Shown here: piece by piece, positions 38,363 through 47,292 of the stretch
Numbering within the stretch: position 1 is the first letter of the stretch
How the letters are laid out: the number at the start of each line of letters is the position of its first letter
Assembly (NCBI GenBank): GCA_029213165.1
Contig: JARGNO010000007.1
Span: 1-64,000, forward strand
Source: Minwuia sp.
GTDB lineage: Bacteria > Pseudomonadota > Alphaproteobacteria > Minwuiales > Minwuiaceae
Reading direction: 5' to 3'
DNA: 64,000 nt
Translations under genes and position numbers: made by a program
The notes under the pieces: model-generated
The model's input: the letters and a program-made list of their open reading frames with translations, nothing else
Databases searched by the model: none
What the model was told of the DNA's origin: nothing

Positions 38363-40099
38363 TCAAGCGGTCTTGGCGACCGTCAGTCCCAGCTCCTCAA
38401 TCATCGCGTCGCGCATCCGGAACTTCTGCGGCTTGCCGGTGACCGTCATCGGCAGTTCGCTGCGGAAGCGGACATGGCGCGGGATCTTGTAATGCGCGAT
38501 CTGGCCCTTGCAGAACGCCCTGATCTCGTCCTCGTCGGCGGACTCGCCGGGCTTCAGCACCACCCAGGCACAGACTTCCTCTCCATACTTCTCGTCAGGG
38601 ATACCGAAGACCTGGGCGTCGGCGATCTTCGGATGACGGAACAGGAACTCCTCGACCTCGCGCGGGTAAACGTTCTCCCCGCCCCGGATCAGCATGTCCT
38701 TCACGCGCCCGGTGATGTTGCAGAACCCGTCCGCGTCGATGGTGGCAAGGTCGCCGGTATGCATCCAGCCATCGGCATCAATGGCTTCCGCCGTGCGCTC
38801 CGGATCGTCCCAATAGCCTTTCATGACCGAATAGCCCCGGGTGCAGAGCTCCCCCTGCACGCCCGGCGCGACAGTCGCACCATTCTCGTCCACCACCTTG
38901 CATTCGACGTGCGGATGGATGCGACCGACCGTGGACACGCGCCGTTCCAGCGAATCATCGGTGCTGCTCTGGAAGGAGACGGGGCTGGTCTCCGTCATGC
39001 CATAGGCGATGGTCACCTCCGACATGTTCATCTCGCTCACCACCCGTTTCATGACCTCGGTCGGGCAGGGGGCGCCGGCCATGATGCCGGTGCGAAGGTG
39101 GGAGAAGTCGAAGCTGGCGAAGTCGGGATGGCCGAGTGCCGCAACGAACATCGTCGGCACGCCGTAAAGGGTGGTGCATTTCTCGGCCGACACGGCGGCA
39201 AGGGTCGTGTCGGGATCAAAGGCCTCCGCCGGGAAGACCATCGTGGCTCCGGTGGCAACACAGCCCAGCGTGCCCATGACCATGCCGAAGCAGTGATAGA
39301 GCGGAACGGGAATGCAGAGGCGGTCAGTTTCGCTGAAGTGCATCGCGCCGACCACGAAACGCGCATTGTTCATGATGTTGCGATGCGTCAGCGTGGCACC
39401 TTTCGGTGCGCCCGTGGTGCCGGATGTGAACTGGATGTTGATGGCATCATCCGGGTCCAGGCTGGCGGAGATGGCGTCCAGATCGACCGACGGATTGGCG
39501 CGCCCGTCCGCCACGATATCGTCGAAGCGGTACATTCCCGCGCTTCTGTCGGTTCCCATGCGGATGACGCTGCGCAGGGCAGGCAGCTTCTGTGACTTCA
39601 GGTCGCCCGGCGCGCAATTGTCGATCTCCGGTGCCAGGGTGCGGATCATCTCCAGGTAATCGGAGGACTTGAAGGTCGCGGCGGTCACCAGCGCAACGCA
39701 ACCGACCTTGTTCAGCGCGTATTCCAGCTCCGACAAGCGATAGGCCGGGTTGATGTTGACCATCACCAGCCCCAGCCGCGCGGTCGCGAACTGGGTCAGC
39801 AGCCATTCTGCGCGATTGGGTGACCAGATGCCGATGCGATCCCCCTTTGTCAGGCCAAGACCAGCGAGGCCCTGAGCCAGTGCGTCAACCTCGGCAGACA
39901 GGTCGGACCAGGACCAGCGGATATCCTGCTCCAGAAAGACTGCTGCATCACGGGTGGCACAGCGTCGGGAGGTCTCTGCGAACACATCTGGGATCGTCCG
40001 GTGCCAGAGCGGGACCGAGGTGTCGCCGACAACATGGGAGACGCCATCACGGGGTGTTGCATCATGGTTCTGGCCCTTGACGGGACTCTGTTCGTTCAT
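38363..40099 (-). CDS. AMP-binding acyl-CoA synthetase
   Basis: This 578-residue ANL-superfamily enzyme activates a carboxylic acid through an acyl-adenylate to its CoA thioester. The AMP-binding signature is [15 protein letters not shown], followed by YGMTETSP. The hinge region is [17 protein letters not shown], and the C-terminal catalytic Lys is in GKPQKFRM. It resembles medium or long-chain FadD-like ligases. A cyclohexanecarboxylate ligase role is possible because badHI lies 4 kb away, but they are not in one operon. Confidence 0.9.
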   Translation of the reverse strand: MNEQSPVKGQNHDATPRDGVSHVVGDTSVPLWHRTIPDVFAETSRRCATRDAAVFLEQDIRWSWSDLSAEVDALAQGLAGLGLTKGDRIGIWSPNRAEWLLTQFATARLGLVMVNINPAYRLSELEYALNKVGCVALVTAATFKSSDYLEMIRTLAPEIDNCAPGDLKSQKLPALRSVIRMGTDRSAGMYRFDDIVADGRANPSVDLDAISASLDPDDAINIQFTSGTTGAPKGATLTHRNIMNNARFVVGAMHFSETDRLCIPVPLYHCFGMVMGTLGCVATGATMVFPAEAFDPDTTLAAVSAEKCTTLYGVPTMFVAALGHPDFASFDFSHLRTGIMAGAPCPTEVMKRVVSEMNMSEVTIAYGMTETSPVSFQSSTDDSLERRVSTVGRIHPHVECKVVDENGATVAPGVQGELCTRGYSVMKGYWDDPERTAEAIDADGWMHTGDLATIDADGFCNITGRVKDMLIRGGENVYPREVEEFLFRHPKIADAQVFGIPDEKYGEEVCAWVVLKPGESADEDEIRAFCKGQIAHYKIPRHVRFRSELPMTVTGKPQKFRMRDAMIEELGLTVAKTA

Positions 40100-40261
40100 G
40101 GGGCTGTTTCCTCCGCCTGATGGTTCCTGCGATCATCCGCGCCGGTCCGGTCGAGTCAAGGTGGCGCGGTCGCCGAGGCGTGACTTGTCAAACTGCCACC
40201 GTCTGGCCACATGATGCGGATACGAAAGCCGACCGCCCTGTACCGCATACGGAGAGATCGC

Positions 40262-41644
40262 TTGTCCCGCGTACCGCTGCCCTCGTCCGCCTCCACCCCC
40301 GCCCGTCTGCCCCTTCTTGCCCTGCTGCTGATGCCCCTTCTGCTGATCTTGCCAGCGGATCGTGCATCCGCCGGGCTGTTCAACGCCGAGACCTTCCGCC
40401 TCGACAATGGCATGGAGGTTGTGGTGATCCCCGATCACCGTGCGCCCGTCGTGGTTCACATGGTCTGGTACCGGTTGGGCGCGGCGGATGAGCCGGTGGG
40501 CCGTTCCGGTGTTGCGCATTTCCTGGAACACCTGCTGTTCAAGGGTACGGACAAGATCGCGCCGGGTGATTTCTCGAAGATCGTTGCGGCCAATGGCGGG
40601 CGCGACAATGCCTTCACCTCGCTGGATTATACGGGCTACTTCCAGACGATTGCCCGCGACCGGCTGGAACTTGTCATGGAGATGGAGGCGGATCGGATGG
40701 TCAACCTCCGCCTAGACGAGAACGATGTGGCGACGGAGCGTGATGTGGTGCTGGAGGAACGGCGTCAGCGCACCGACTCCACACCCCAGGGGCAGTTCGG
40801 CGAGCAGGCGCGTGCCGCGCTGTTCCTGCAGCATCCCTATGGCCGACCGGTCATCGGCTGGCAGGAGGAGATCGAGAAGCTGAGCCTCGACGACGCGATG
40901 GCGTTCTACAAACGCTATTACGCACCCAACAACGCCATTCTCATCGTGGCCGGGGACGTCACCGCGGCGGACCTGAAGCCGCTGGCGGAGAAGCACTACG
41001 GCGTCATTCCCGCCAACCCCGACACGGCAGTGGAGCCGCTGCCGCTGGAGCCGCCGCACCGCGCCGCCCGGCGGGTGCTGCACAGCGACCCAAGAGTTGC
41101 CGTGACCTCCTGGCAGCGCCAGTACCTGGCCGACAGCATCGGGTGGGGTGAGCCGTCCCGCAGCGCGCCGCTGAACTTCCTTGCGGAAATCCTGGGCGGC
41201 GGCAGCACCAGTCGTCTCTACCGTGCGCTGGTGGTCGACCAGGGCATCGCCGTCTCCGCCGGGGCCTGGTATTCCGGTGTCAGCCGGGGACCGGGCAATT
41301 TCGGACTCTATGCGACGCCGGCGCCTGACAACGATGCGGGCGCCGTCGAGACGGCCATGGACGCGGTGCTTGCCGAGATCATCGCCAACGGTGTGACGGA
41401 GGCGGAGCTGGAGCGCGCACGCACCGGCCTGCTGGCCGATGCGGTCTATGCCCGTGACAGCCTGTTCAATGGCGCGCGCATCTTCGGCAATGCCCTGACC
41501 GCGGGCGCGACGGTGGAAGATGTGGAGAGCTGGCCGGACCGCGTCCGCGCCGTGACCTCCGGGGATGTGGTCGAGGCCGCAAGGGCCGTCTTTCGCATGG
41601 AGCGTTCCGTTACCGCAATCCTGTCGCCGGAGGAAAAGTCATGA
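40262..41644 (+). CDS. M16-family zinc peptidase (active subunit)
   Basis: This 460-residue protein begins with a hydrophobic signal peptide ending near ASAGLF. The inverted zinc motif HFLEH (H-x2-E-H) is intact and is followed by the distal Glu region. It belongs to the pitrilysin/processing-peptidase family and probably degrades peptides in the periplasm. TTG 40262 is preferred, with GGAGAG six bases upstream; an ATG pair at 40211 would add 17 basic residues and has no ribosome site. It overlaps the next M16 gene by 4 bases (ATGA). Confidence 0.87.
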   Translation: MSRVPLPSSASTPARLPLLALLLMPLLLILPADRASAGLFNAETFRLDNGMEVVVIPDHRAPVVVHMVWYRLGAADEPVGRSGVAHFLEHLLFKGTDKIAPGDFSKIVAANGGRDNAFTSLDYTGYFQTIARDRLELVMEMEADRMVNLRLDENDVATERDVVLEERRQRTDSTPQGQFGEQARAALFLQHPYGRPVIGWQEEIEKLSLDDAMAFYKRYYAPNNAILIVAGDVTAADLKPLAEKHYGVIPANPDTAVEPLPLEPPHRAARRVLHSDPRVAVTSWQRQYLADSIGWGEPSRSAPLNFLAEILGGGSTSRLYRALVVDQGIAVSAGAWYSGVSRGPGNFGLYATPAPDNDAGAVETAMDAVLAEIIANGVTEAELERARTGLLADAVYARDSLFNGARIFGNALTAGATVEDVESWPDRVRAVTSGDVVEAARAVFRMERSVTAILSPEEKS

Positions 41645-43002
41645 GCCTTCACTGGACGCATTTCCGCGCAGCGGTTGCCGTCGGCCTGACCCTGTTTCTC
41701 GGCCTTTTTGTCCTCCAGACACCCGCGCAGGCACAGGCGCAGGGTGATGACATCATCGAGGTCGTCAGTGACCGGGGTATCGTGGCCTGGCTGAAGCAGG
41801 AGCCATCGATCCCGATGATCGCGGTCTCCGCGATCTGGCGTGATGCCGGGGCGGTCTCCGACCCCGCGTCACTGACCGGGCGGGCCAATCTGGTCTCCGG
41901 TCTGCTGGATGAAGGCTCAGGCGAGCTTGACTCACAGGCGTTCCAGCAGCGGCTGGACGAACTGGCTGTGCGGCTGAGTTTTGATGCCGGACGTGACAGT
42001 TTCTCCCTCTCGTTGCAGACCCTGACGGACAATGCGACGGAGGCTTTCCAACTCACCGGGCAGGCCCTGACCGCGCCGCGTTTCGATGATGAGCCGGTTG
42101 AGCGCATCCGTCGCCAGATCCTGACCGGCATCACCCGATCGGCGCAGGATCCGAACAGCATTGCCGGTCGGTTGTTCTCCTCACTTGCCTATGGCGACGA
42201 CCCTTATGGTCGCCCGGTCGAGGGAACGCTTGAAACGGTTGCGGCCATCGGATCGGACGACCTGCGGGATTTCGTGGCGCAGCGGCTGGCGCGCAACAAC
42301 CTGATCATCGGCGTTGTCGGTGATGTTTCACCGGAGGCGCTGAAGCGCCTGCTGGATGCCGCTTTCGGTGACTTGCCCGAGCGTGCGGTGCCCCTCGGGC
42401 TGGATGATGTTTCAATGCAGACGGGGCGGGGACTGACCGTCTCCGATTTCCCGACATCGCAGACCTCCTTCATCTTCGGCATGCCGGGCCTGAAACGCGA
42501 CGACCCGGACTATGACGCCGCCCGTGTCATGAACCACATGCTCGGCGGCGGCGGTTTCACCAGCCTGCTGACGGAAGAGGTGCGGGAGAAGCGCGGCCTG
42601 ACATACGGCATCTACAGCTATCTGCGGCCCAATGACCGCGATGGCCTGTGGCTCGGGGGGCTTTCGACCAGCAACGACAGGGCCGCCGAGGCCTGGCAGG
42701 TGTTGCGCCAGACCATCCGCGACTATGCCGAGAACGGTCCGGACGCGGAGCGGCTGGCAAATGCCAAGGCCAACATGAACGGGTCGTTCCCGCTCCGCCT
42801 GACCTCCAACAAGGGCATTGCCGGACTGCTGGTGGCGTTGCAGCGTTATGATCTGGGCAAGGACTACGTGGCCCGCCGTCCGGAGCTGATCAATGCCGTG
42901 ACCATCGAGGACGTGAAACGCACCGCCCGCCGCATCCTGGATCTGGATGCCATGCTGGCGGTCGCGGTGGGGCAGCCCGTGGGGCTCGCAACGGGCCAGT
43001 AG
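41641..43002 (+). CDS. M16-family peptidase homologue lacking the zinc motif
   Basis: This 453-residue protein has a signal peptide ending near AQAQAQ. It keeps the M16 fold and the substrate-binding Arg/Tyr block EVREKRGLTYGIYSY but has no H-x2-E-H motif. Such proteins pair with an active M16 subunit, as in mitochondrial processing peptidase alpha/beta. The ATGA overlap with the active gene supports a 1:1 complex. Three palindromic repeats follow it. Confidence 0.88.
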   Translation: MSLHWTHFRAAVAVGLTLFLGLFVLQTPAQAQAQGDDIIEVVSDRGIVAWLKQEPSIPMIAVSAIWRDAGAVSDPASLTGRANLVSGLLDEGSGELDSQAFQQRLDELAVRLSFDAGRDSFSLSLQTLTDNATEAFQLTGQALTAPRFDDEPVERIRRQILTGITRSAQDPNSIAGRLFSSLAYGDDPYGRPVEGTLETVAAIGSDDLRDFVAQRLARNNLIIGVVGDVSPEALKRLLDAAFGDLPERAVPLGLDDVSMQTGRGLTVSDFPTSQTSFIFGMPGLKRDDPDYDAARVMNHMLGGGGFTSLLTEEVREKRGLTYGIYSYLRPNDRDGLWLGGLSTSNDRAAEAWQVLRQTIRDYAENGPDAERLANAKANMNGSFPLRLTSNKGIAGLLVALQRYDLGKDYVARRPELINAVTIEDVKRTARRILDLDAMLAVAVGQPVGLATGQ

Positions 43003-43020
43003 GCCGGTCGTCTGCCTCCT

Positions 43021-43380
43021 TCACGTCGCTCTCGGGCCTGACCCGAGAGCCCAGTCTCCCAAGGCGGTGCGGCACTCCTGGGTGCCCGGGTCAAGCCCGG
43101 GCACAACGTCGGAGGGGTGGGGGGGCAAGTGGTTCACCGGTATCTCCACCCTCCCTCACGACGCTCTCGGGCTTGACCCGAGAGTCCAGTCTCCTTCGCC
43201 GGTGCGGCACTCCCGGGTACCCGGGCCAAGCAAGGGCACGACGTGGTGGTGGGTGCGAGGCATGTTCTCCATCTCCACCCCCTCTCCCGAAGCTCTCGGG
43301 CTTGACCCGAGAGCCCAGTCTTTCACGTCCGCGCGCCACTCCCGGGCGCCCGGGTCAACCCCGCGCACGGCGTTGAGGAC
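43021..43380. repeat. Three tandem copies of a ~130-base composite palindromic element
   Basis: Each unit has a stem CTCTCGGG/CCCGAGAG (43029-43049, 43164-43184, 43293-43313), then CCAGTCT, then a second stem of the TGCCCGGG/CCCGGGCA type (perfect at 43083-43103, decayed in copies 2 and 3). The two stems share inverted TTGACCC/GGGTCAA cores. The units are 135 and 129 bases apart, and an ATCTCCACCC sequence recurs between them. The repeats fill the 412-base gap between the M16 genes and a convergent SDR gene. They are probably REP-like elements acting in termination or mRNA stability. Confidence 0.8.
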
Positions 43381-43414
43381 GGCGGCTCCTGTCAGTGAAA
43401 CAGGATGAGACCGC

Positions 43415-44173
43415 TCACGGACCGGCGATCATGCCGCCATCGACCGGCAGCGCCACGCCGGTGACATAGGACGCGCGGTCGGACAGCAGCCAGCATGCGG
43501 CCTGCGCGATCTCCACCGGCTGCCCCAGACGCTTCATGGCGGTTGACGCCGAAAGGGCATCGCCGGCACGCGGATGGTTGCTGGCCAGCGAGCTGAGCAT
43601 CCGGGTCTCGATCGGACCGGGGCAGACGCAATTGATGCGAATGCCCTTGCGCGCATACTCCATGGCCGCGCTGGACGTCAGTCCCACGACACCATGCTTC
43701 GAGGCCACATAGGCCGGCATGTACTGCGCCCCGGCCAGGCCGGCGATGGACGCCGTGTTGACGATGGCGCCGGGCGTGCCTGCCTTCAGCATGGCCTGGA
43801 TCTCGGCCCGCATGCACAGGAAGACACCGGTCTGGTTGACCGAGACGACGCGGTTGAAATTGTCGAGCGACGACTCGGCGGTCTTGGCCCAGTCCCCTTC
43901 GATACCGGCGTTGTTGTAGGCCCCGTCCAGGCCGCCGAAGGCTGCGATGGTATCGGCGACAAGTCCTTCGACATCCGACTCGCTGGTCACGTCGGTGACC
44001 CGCATTTCACCGCCACTGCCAGCGGACTTCATGCTGGCCAGCGTTTCCTCCAGCCCGTTCTTGTTGACATCGGCGATCATCACCCGTGCGCCTTCAGCCG
44101 CCGCCAGAACCGCTGCGGCCTGGCCTATGCCACCCCCCGCCCCGGTGAGGAGTATCCGTTTTCCCTGCAGCAT
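43415..44173 (-). CDS. SDR-family oxidoreductase
   Basis: This 252-residue classical short-chain dehydrogenase has the cofactor loop TGAGGGIGQA, the NNAG motif (YNNAGIEG) and the catalytic Ser/Tyr/Lys with YVASK. The C-terminus has the usual DGGMIAGP ending. ATG 44173 has GGGAGG upstream; the frame is open far beyond but only this start is family-like. It diverges from badH across a 114-base region holding an inverted repeat. Substrate unknown; a role with badHI is possible. Confidence 0.88.
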   Translation of the reverse strand: MLQGKRILLTGAGGGIGQAAAVLAAAEGARVMIADVNKNGLEETLASMKSAGSGGEMRVTDVTSESDVEGLVADTIAAFGGLDGAYNNAGIEGDWAKTAESSLDNFNRVVSVNQTGVFLCMRAEIQAMLKAGTPGAIVNTASIAGLAGAQYMPAYVASKHGVVGLTSSAAMEYARKGIRINCVCPGPIETRMLSSLASNHPRAGDALSASTAMKRLGQPVEIAQAACWLLSDRASYVTGVALPVDGGMIAGP

Positions 44174-44210
44174 GGCATTCCTCCCCTGGTGGCCATTTCC
44201 ACGTAATCCG

Positions 44211-44229
44211 ATCGCTGTATTCACGCGAT
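44211..44229. promoter_or_regulatory. Inverted repeat in the SDR/badH divergent promoter region
   Basis: ATCGC-N9-GCGAT (44211-44215 and 44225-44229) lies between two divergent oxidoreductase genes and could be an operator for a regulator of alicyclic acid use. Only five bases per arm, so weak. Confidence 0.3.
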
Positions 44230-44287
44230 TGTAAGCCAGCGTATCATCTGTCAGGTTGAGGTGAAGTCCAAATAAGGGGAGGGCGAT

Positions 44288-45034
44288 GTGCGTGGATTGA
44301 AGGACAGGGTGATCATTCTGACCGGTGGTGCCGGTGGAATTGGTCGTGCGACAGCCGGACGGCTGGCCGAGGAGGGCGCGAAGGTCGCCATTCTGGATCT
44401 GAATGGTGACGGCGCGGCCACTGCGGCGGCGGAGATCGGCAATGGTGCCATCGGCATCGGGCTGGACATTGCCGACCAGCAGGCGGTCATCGCCGCCGTT
44501 GACCGGGTGGAGGCCGAACTGGGCCCTGTCGGTGGTCTGGTGAACAATGCCGGCTGGGACAAGATGGTGCCGTTCCTGAAGAGTGACGCGGAACTGTGGA
44601 AGCGCATCGTCGATGTGAACCTGTTCGGCCCCGTCAACGTGACCCATGCCGTGCTGACGAAGATGGCGGAGCGCGGGGAGGGGCGGATCGTGTCCGTGGC
44701 TTCCGACGCCGGGCGTGTCGGATCGACGGGTGAGGCGGTCTATTCCTACTGCAAGGGCGGGGTCATCGCCTTCATGAAGACACTTGCGCGCGAACATGCG
44801 CGTCAGGGCATCACCTGCAATTCCGTCTGTCCTGGCCCGACCGACACTGCGCTGCTGCGGGACTTCGATCCGGAGGGCAAGATCGTCGCGGCCCTGGAGC
44901 GCGCCATCCCGCTGCGCAGGGTGGGCCAGCCGGAGGATTATCCCGGCATGATCGCGTTCCTGCTTTCCGACGATGCTGCCTTCATCACCGGCCAGGTGAT
45001 CAGCGTCAGCGGCGGCCTGAGCATGAGTGGCTGA
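44288..45034 (+). CDS. badH: 2-hydroxycyclohexanecarboxyl-CoA dehydrogenase (BadH-like SDR)
   Basis: This 248-residue SDR matches Rhodopseudomonas BadH closely by eye. It has LVNNAGWD, the block GRVGSTGEAVYSYCKGG with the catalytic Tyr and Lys, CPGPTDTALL, and ITGQVISVSGGLSMSG at the end. BadH oxidises 2-hydroxycyclohexanecarboxyl-CoA to the 2-keto compound with NAD+. The start is GTG 44288 after AAGGGGAGGG. badI follows after 44 bases, which reinforces the call. Confidence 0.88.
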   Translation: MRGLKDRVIILTGGAGGIGRATAGRLAEEGAKVAILDLNGDGAATAAAEIGNGAIGIGLDIADQQAVIAAVDRVEAELGPVGGLVNNAGWDKMVPFLKSDAELWKRIVDVNLFGPVNVTHAVLTKMAERGEGRIVSVASDAGRVGSTGEAVYSYCKGGVIAFMKTLAREHARQGITCNSVCPGPTDTALLRDFDPEGKIVAALERAIPLRRVGQPEDYPGMIAFLLSDDAAFITGQVISVSGGLSMSG

Positions 45035-45078
45035 CACCGCCTCCGCAAGAACCGAGAACATGTGAGGAAACGAGTTCC

Positions 45079-45870
45079 ATGGCTTACGAAGACATCCTTT
45101 ACGAGGTCGAGGACCATACCGCGACCATCACCATCAACCGGCCGGAGGTCTACAACGCCTTCCGCTACAATACGGTTGTTGAACTGATCGACGCGCTGAT
45201 GACCGCCGGTTATGACCCGGACATCGGTTCCATCGTGCTGACCGGCGCGGGGCAGAAGGCTTTCTGTACCGGTGGCGACCAGAAGAACCATGACGGCCAG
45301 TACCAGGGCGGCATCCGCGGCACGGTCGGCATGCCGGTCGAGGAACTGCACACCGCGCTGCGCGATGTGGCCAAGCCGGTGATCGCCAAGGTACGGGGCT
45401 ATGCCATCGGTGGCGGCAACGTGCTGGCGACCCTATGTGACATGACCATCGCGGCGGACACGGCGATCTTCGGTCAGGTGGGACCGAAGATGGGATCCGT
45501 TGATCCGGGCTTCGGCACCGCGCTGCTGGCCCGTTCTGTGGGCGAGAAGAAGGCACGGGAGATCTGGTACATGTGCCGTCGCTATCCGGCGGCGGAGGCC
45601 GAGGCCATGGGCCTGGTCAACAAGGTGGTCCCGGAGCCGGAACTGGATGCGGAAGTCCGCGCCTGGTGCGATGAACTGAACGAGCGCAGCCCCACGGCAA
45701 TCGCGCTGGCCAAGAAGTCCTTCAATGCCGACACCGAACTGATACGCGGTATCTCCGGCATGGCGTTCCAGGCCCTGAAACTCTATTACGATACAGACGA
45801 GTCCAAGGAAGGCGTCAGCGCCCTGAACGAGAAGCGGAAGCCCGATTTCCGCAAGCACTACAAGCGGTAA
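45079..45870 (+). CDS. badI: 2-ketocyclohexanecarboxyl-CoA hydrolase (BadI)
   Basis: This 263-residue crotonase-fold enzyme shares long blocks with BadI, including FCTGGDQKNHDG, KPVIAKVRGYAIGGGNVLAT, GQVGPKMGSVDPG and KLYYDTDESKEGV. BadI hydrolytically opens the ring of 2-ketocyclohexanecarboxyl-CoA to pimeloyl-CoA. Naphthoate synthase (MenB) is a related family, but the neighbouring badH and these blocks favour BadI. No aliA, aliB or badK homologue is recognised nearby. Confidence 0.9.
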   Translation: MAYEDILYEVEDHTATITINRPEVYNAFRYNTVVELIDALMTAGYDPDIGSIVLTGAGQKAFCTGGDQKNHDGQYQGGIRGTVGMPVEELHTALRDVAKPVIAKVRGYAIGGGNVLATLCDMTIAADTAIFGQVGPKMGSVDPGFGTALLARSVGEKKAREIWYMCRRYPAAEAEAMGLVNKVVPEPELDAEVRAWCDELNERSPTAIALAKKSFNADTELIRGISGMAFQALKLYYDTDESKEGVSALNEKRKPDFRKHYKR

Positions 45871-45874
45871 GCCG

Positions 45875-46468
45875 TCAGTCACCGCCGCCATTGGCGAACA
45901 TGCCGATGGCGGCGAAGCCGCTGAATGCCGGTGGCAGCCGGTTCGCGTTGCTGCGTTCCATTCCGCCCATGGCGAGCACGGGCAATGCCGTTGCCGCCGC
46001 CAGTGCCGCGGCGCGATACAGACCCAGCACCCGGCCCCCGGGATGGCTGGCCGTCGGGAAGACCGGCGACAGCAGGACCATGTTGGCACCCGCGCGCTCC
46101 GCCCGTCGCAGGGCGGCAAGGGAATGGCAGGCCGCACTCATCAGTCTGCCGGGATCTGCACGCCGCCACTGGCGTACGGTCTTGCTGCCGATCATGCGTT
46201 CCGGCACATGCAGACCGTCGGCGTTCAATGCATCCGCCAGTTCCGGATCGCCAGCGACCAGCAGCAATTGCCCTTGCGCGCGCGTTGATATCCGCAAGGC
46301 GATGCCGACCGCCAGGCGGTCCGGATGCCCGGTATCACGCAGGATGACCGCTGCGCCGGCTGGCAGCTTTCGCGATGCGCCGACCGGGTCGGGGACACGG
46401 GACAGATCGGTGGGCATGGCAATGGCGGGCAGGTCCGCGACAGAACGGATTGTTGCAACAGTTCGCAC
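45875..46468 (-). CDS. Thiamine-phosphate synthase-like (ThiE/TenI) protein
   Basis: This roughly 197-residue TIM-barrel protein has TenI/ThiE-like blocks, such as LPAGAAVILRDTG, VLLSPVFPTASHPGG and LAMGGMERSNANRL. It may make thiamine phosphate from HMP-PP and THZ-P, or be a TenI-type regulator or isomerase homologue. GTG 46468 avoids overlap with the divergent YggS gene; ATG 46510 would add 14 residues and overlap it by 21 bases. No other thiamine genes are near. Confidence 0.75.
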   Translation of the reverse strand: MRTVATIRSVADLPAIAMPTDLSRVPDPVGASRKLPAGAAVILRDTGHPDRLAVGIALRISTRAQGQLLLVAGDPELADALNADGLHVPERMIGSKTVRQWRRADPGRLMSAACHSLAALRRAERAGANMVLLSPVFPTASHPGGRVLGLYRAAALAAATALPVLAMGGMERSNANRLPPAFSGFAAIGMFANGGGD

Positions 46469-46489
46469 GCCGTGATTCCCTGCATTCCC

Positions 46490-47179
46490 ATGACCGACAC
46501 CGTTGAACATGACATCGCGCAAGCCCTGCAGGAAGTGCGGGATCGCATTGCTGCCGCTGCCCGTGATGCCGGGAGGGATCCGGCGGAGGTATCCCTGATC
46601 GCGGTATCCAAGACCCATCCGGCGGATCATGTCCGCCCGGCCATCGATGCCGGCCAGCGGATCTTCGGCGAGAACCGGGTTCAGGAGGCGGAGGGCAAGT
46701 GGCCCGCCCTGAAGGCTGCGTTTCCGGATACCGAACTGCACATGATCGGCGGGTTGCAGAGCCGCAAGGTGGCTCCGGCCGTTGCCCTGTTCGACGTCAT
46801 CCACTCCATCGACCGTGAGAAGGTCGCGGCCGCAGCCGCCCGCGCCATGGCGGAACTGGGCCGTCGCCCCGCCTGTTTCATTCAGGTGAACACGGGCGAG
46901 GAGCCGCAGAAATCCGGTGTCTTTCCCACGGATGCAGATGCTTTCATCGAGCGCTGTCGTGAGGTGCATGACCTGCCGCTCGCCGGTCTGATGTGCATTC
47001 CCCCGGCGGATCAGGAACCGGCCCCGCACTTCGCTCTGCTGGCAAAGATCGCGGCGCGGAACGGGCTGCAGGGGCTGTCGATGGGCATGAGTGCCGACTA
47101 CGAGGTGGCGATCCAGTTCGGTGCCACGCTTGTGCGGGTCGGCACTGCCATATTCGGCCACCGCGCACCAACCACCTGA
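46490..47179 (+). CDS. YggS-family pyridoxal phosphate-binding protein
   Basis: This 229-residue protein has the PLP-binding lysine in LIAVSKTHP, the block FGENRVQEAEGKW and the C-terminal MGMSADYEVAI. YggS/PLPBP proteins carry PLP and maintain vitamin B6 and amino-acid homeostasis. The ATG at 46490 opens the family-like region; the frame is open earlier but overlaps the ThiE-like gene. Single gene. Confidence 0.92.
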   Translation: MTDTVEHDIAQALQEVRDRIAAAARDAGRDPAEVSLIAVSKTHPADHVRPAIDAGQRIFGENRVQEAEGKWPALKAAFPDTELHMIGGLQSRKVAPAVALFDVIHSIDREKVAAAAARAMAELGRRPACFIQVNTGEEPQKSGVFPTDADAFIERCREVHDLPLAGLMCIPPADQEPAPHFALLAKIAARNGLQGLSMGMSADYEVAIQFGATLVRVGTAIFGHRAPTT

Positions 47180-47187
47180 TCGGGTCT

Positions 47188-47201
47188 GTGACACGCGTCA
47201 C
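47188..47201. promoter_or_regulatory. Palindrome upstream of the orphan binding-protein gene
   Basis: GTGAC-ACGC-GTCAC lies just after the yggS stop and about 90 bases upstream of the binding-protein start. It is a candidate operator or, less likely, a weak terminator without a T-run. Confidence 0.3.
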
Positions 47202-47292
47202 GTGAGGGTTGCGACGTAGCGCACTTTGGTTAAGATTCACGCTGATCGCGTTGCGTCGTACGGCGCTTCGACACCAGTTTATGGAGGAGACC

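Noticed and set aside
43021-43380. Repeat block considered as CRISPR or IS ends
   Set aside because: Only three units, with related rather than unique spacers, internal palindromes and no transposase or cas gene.
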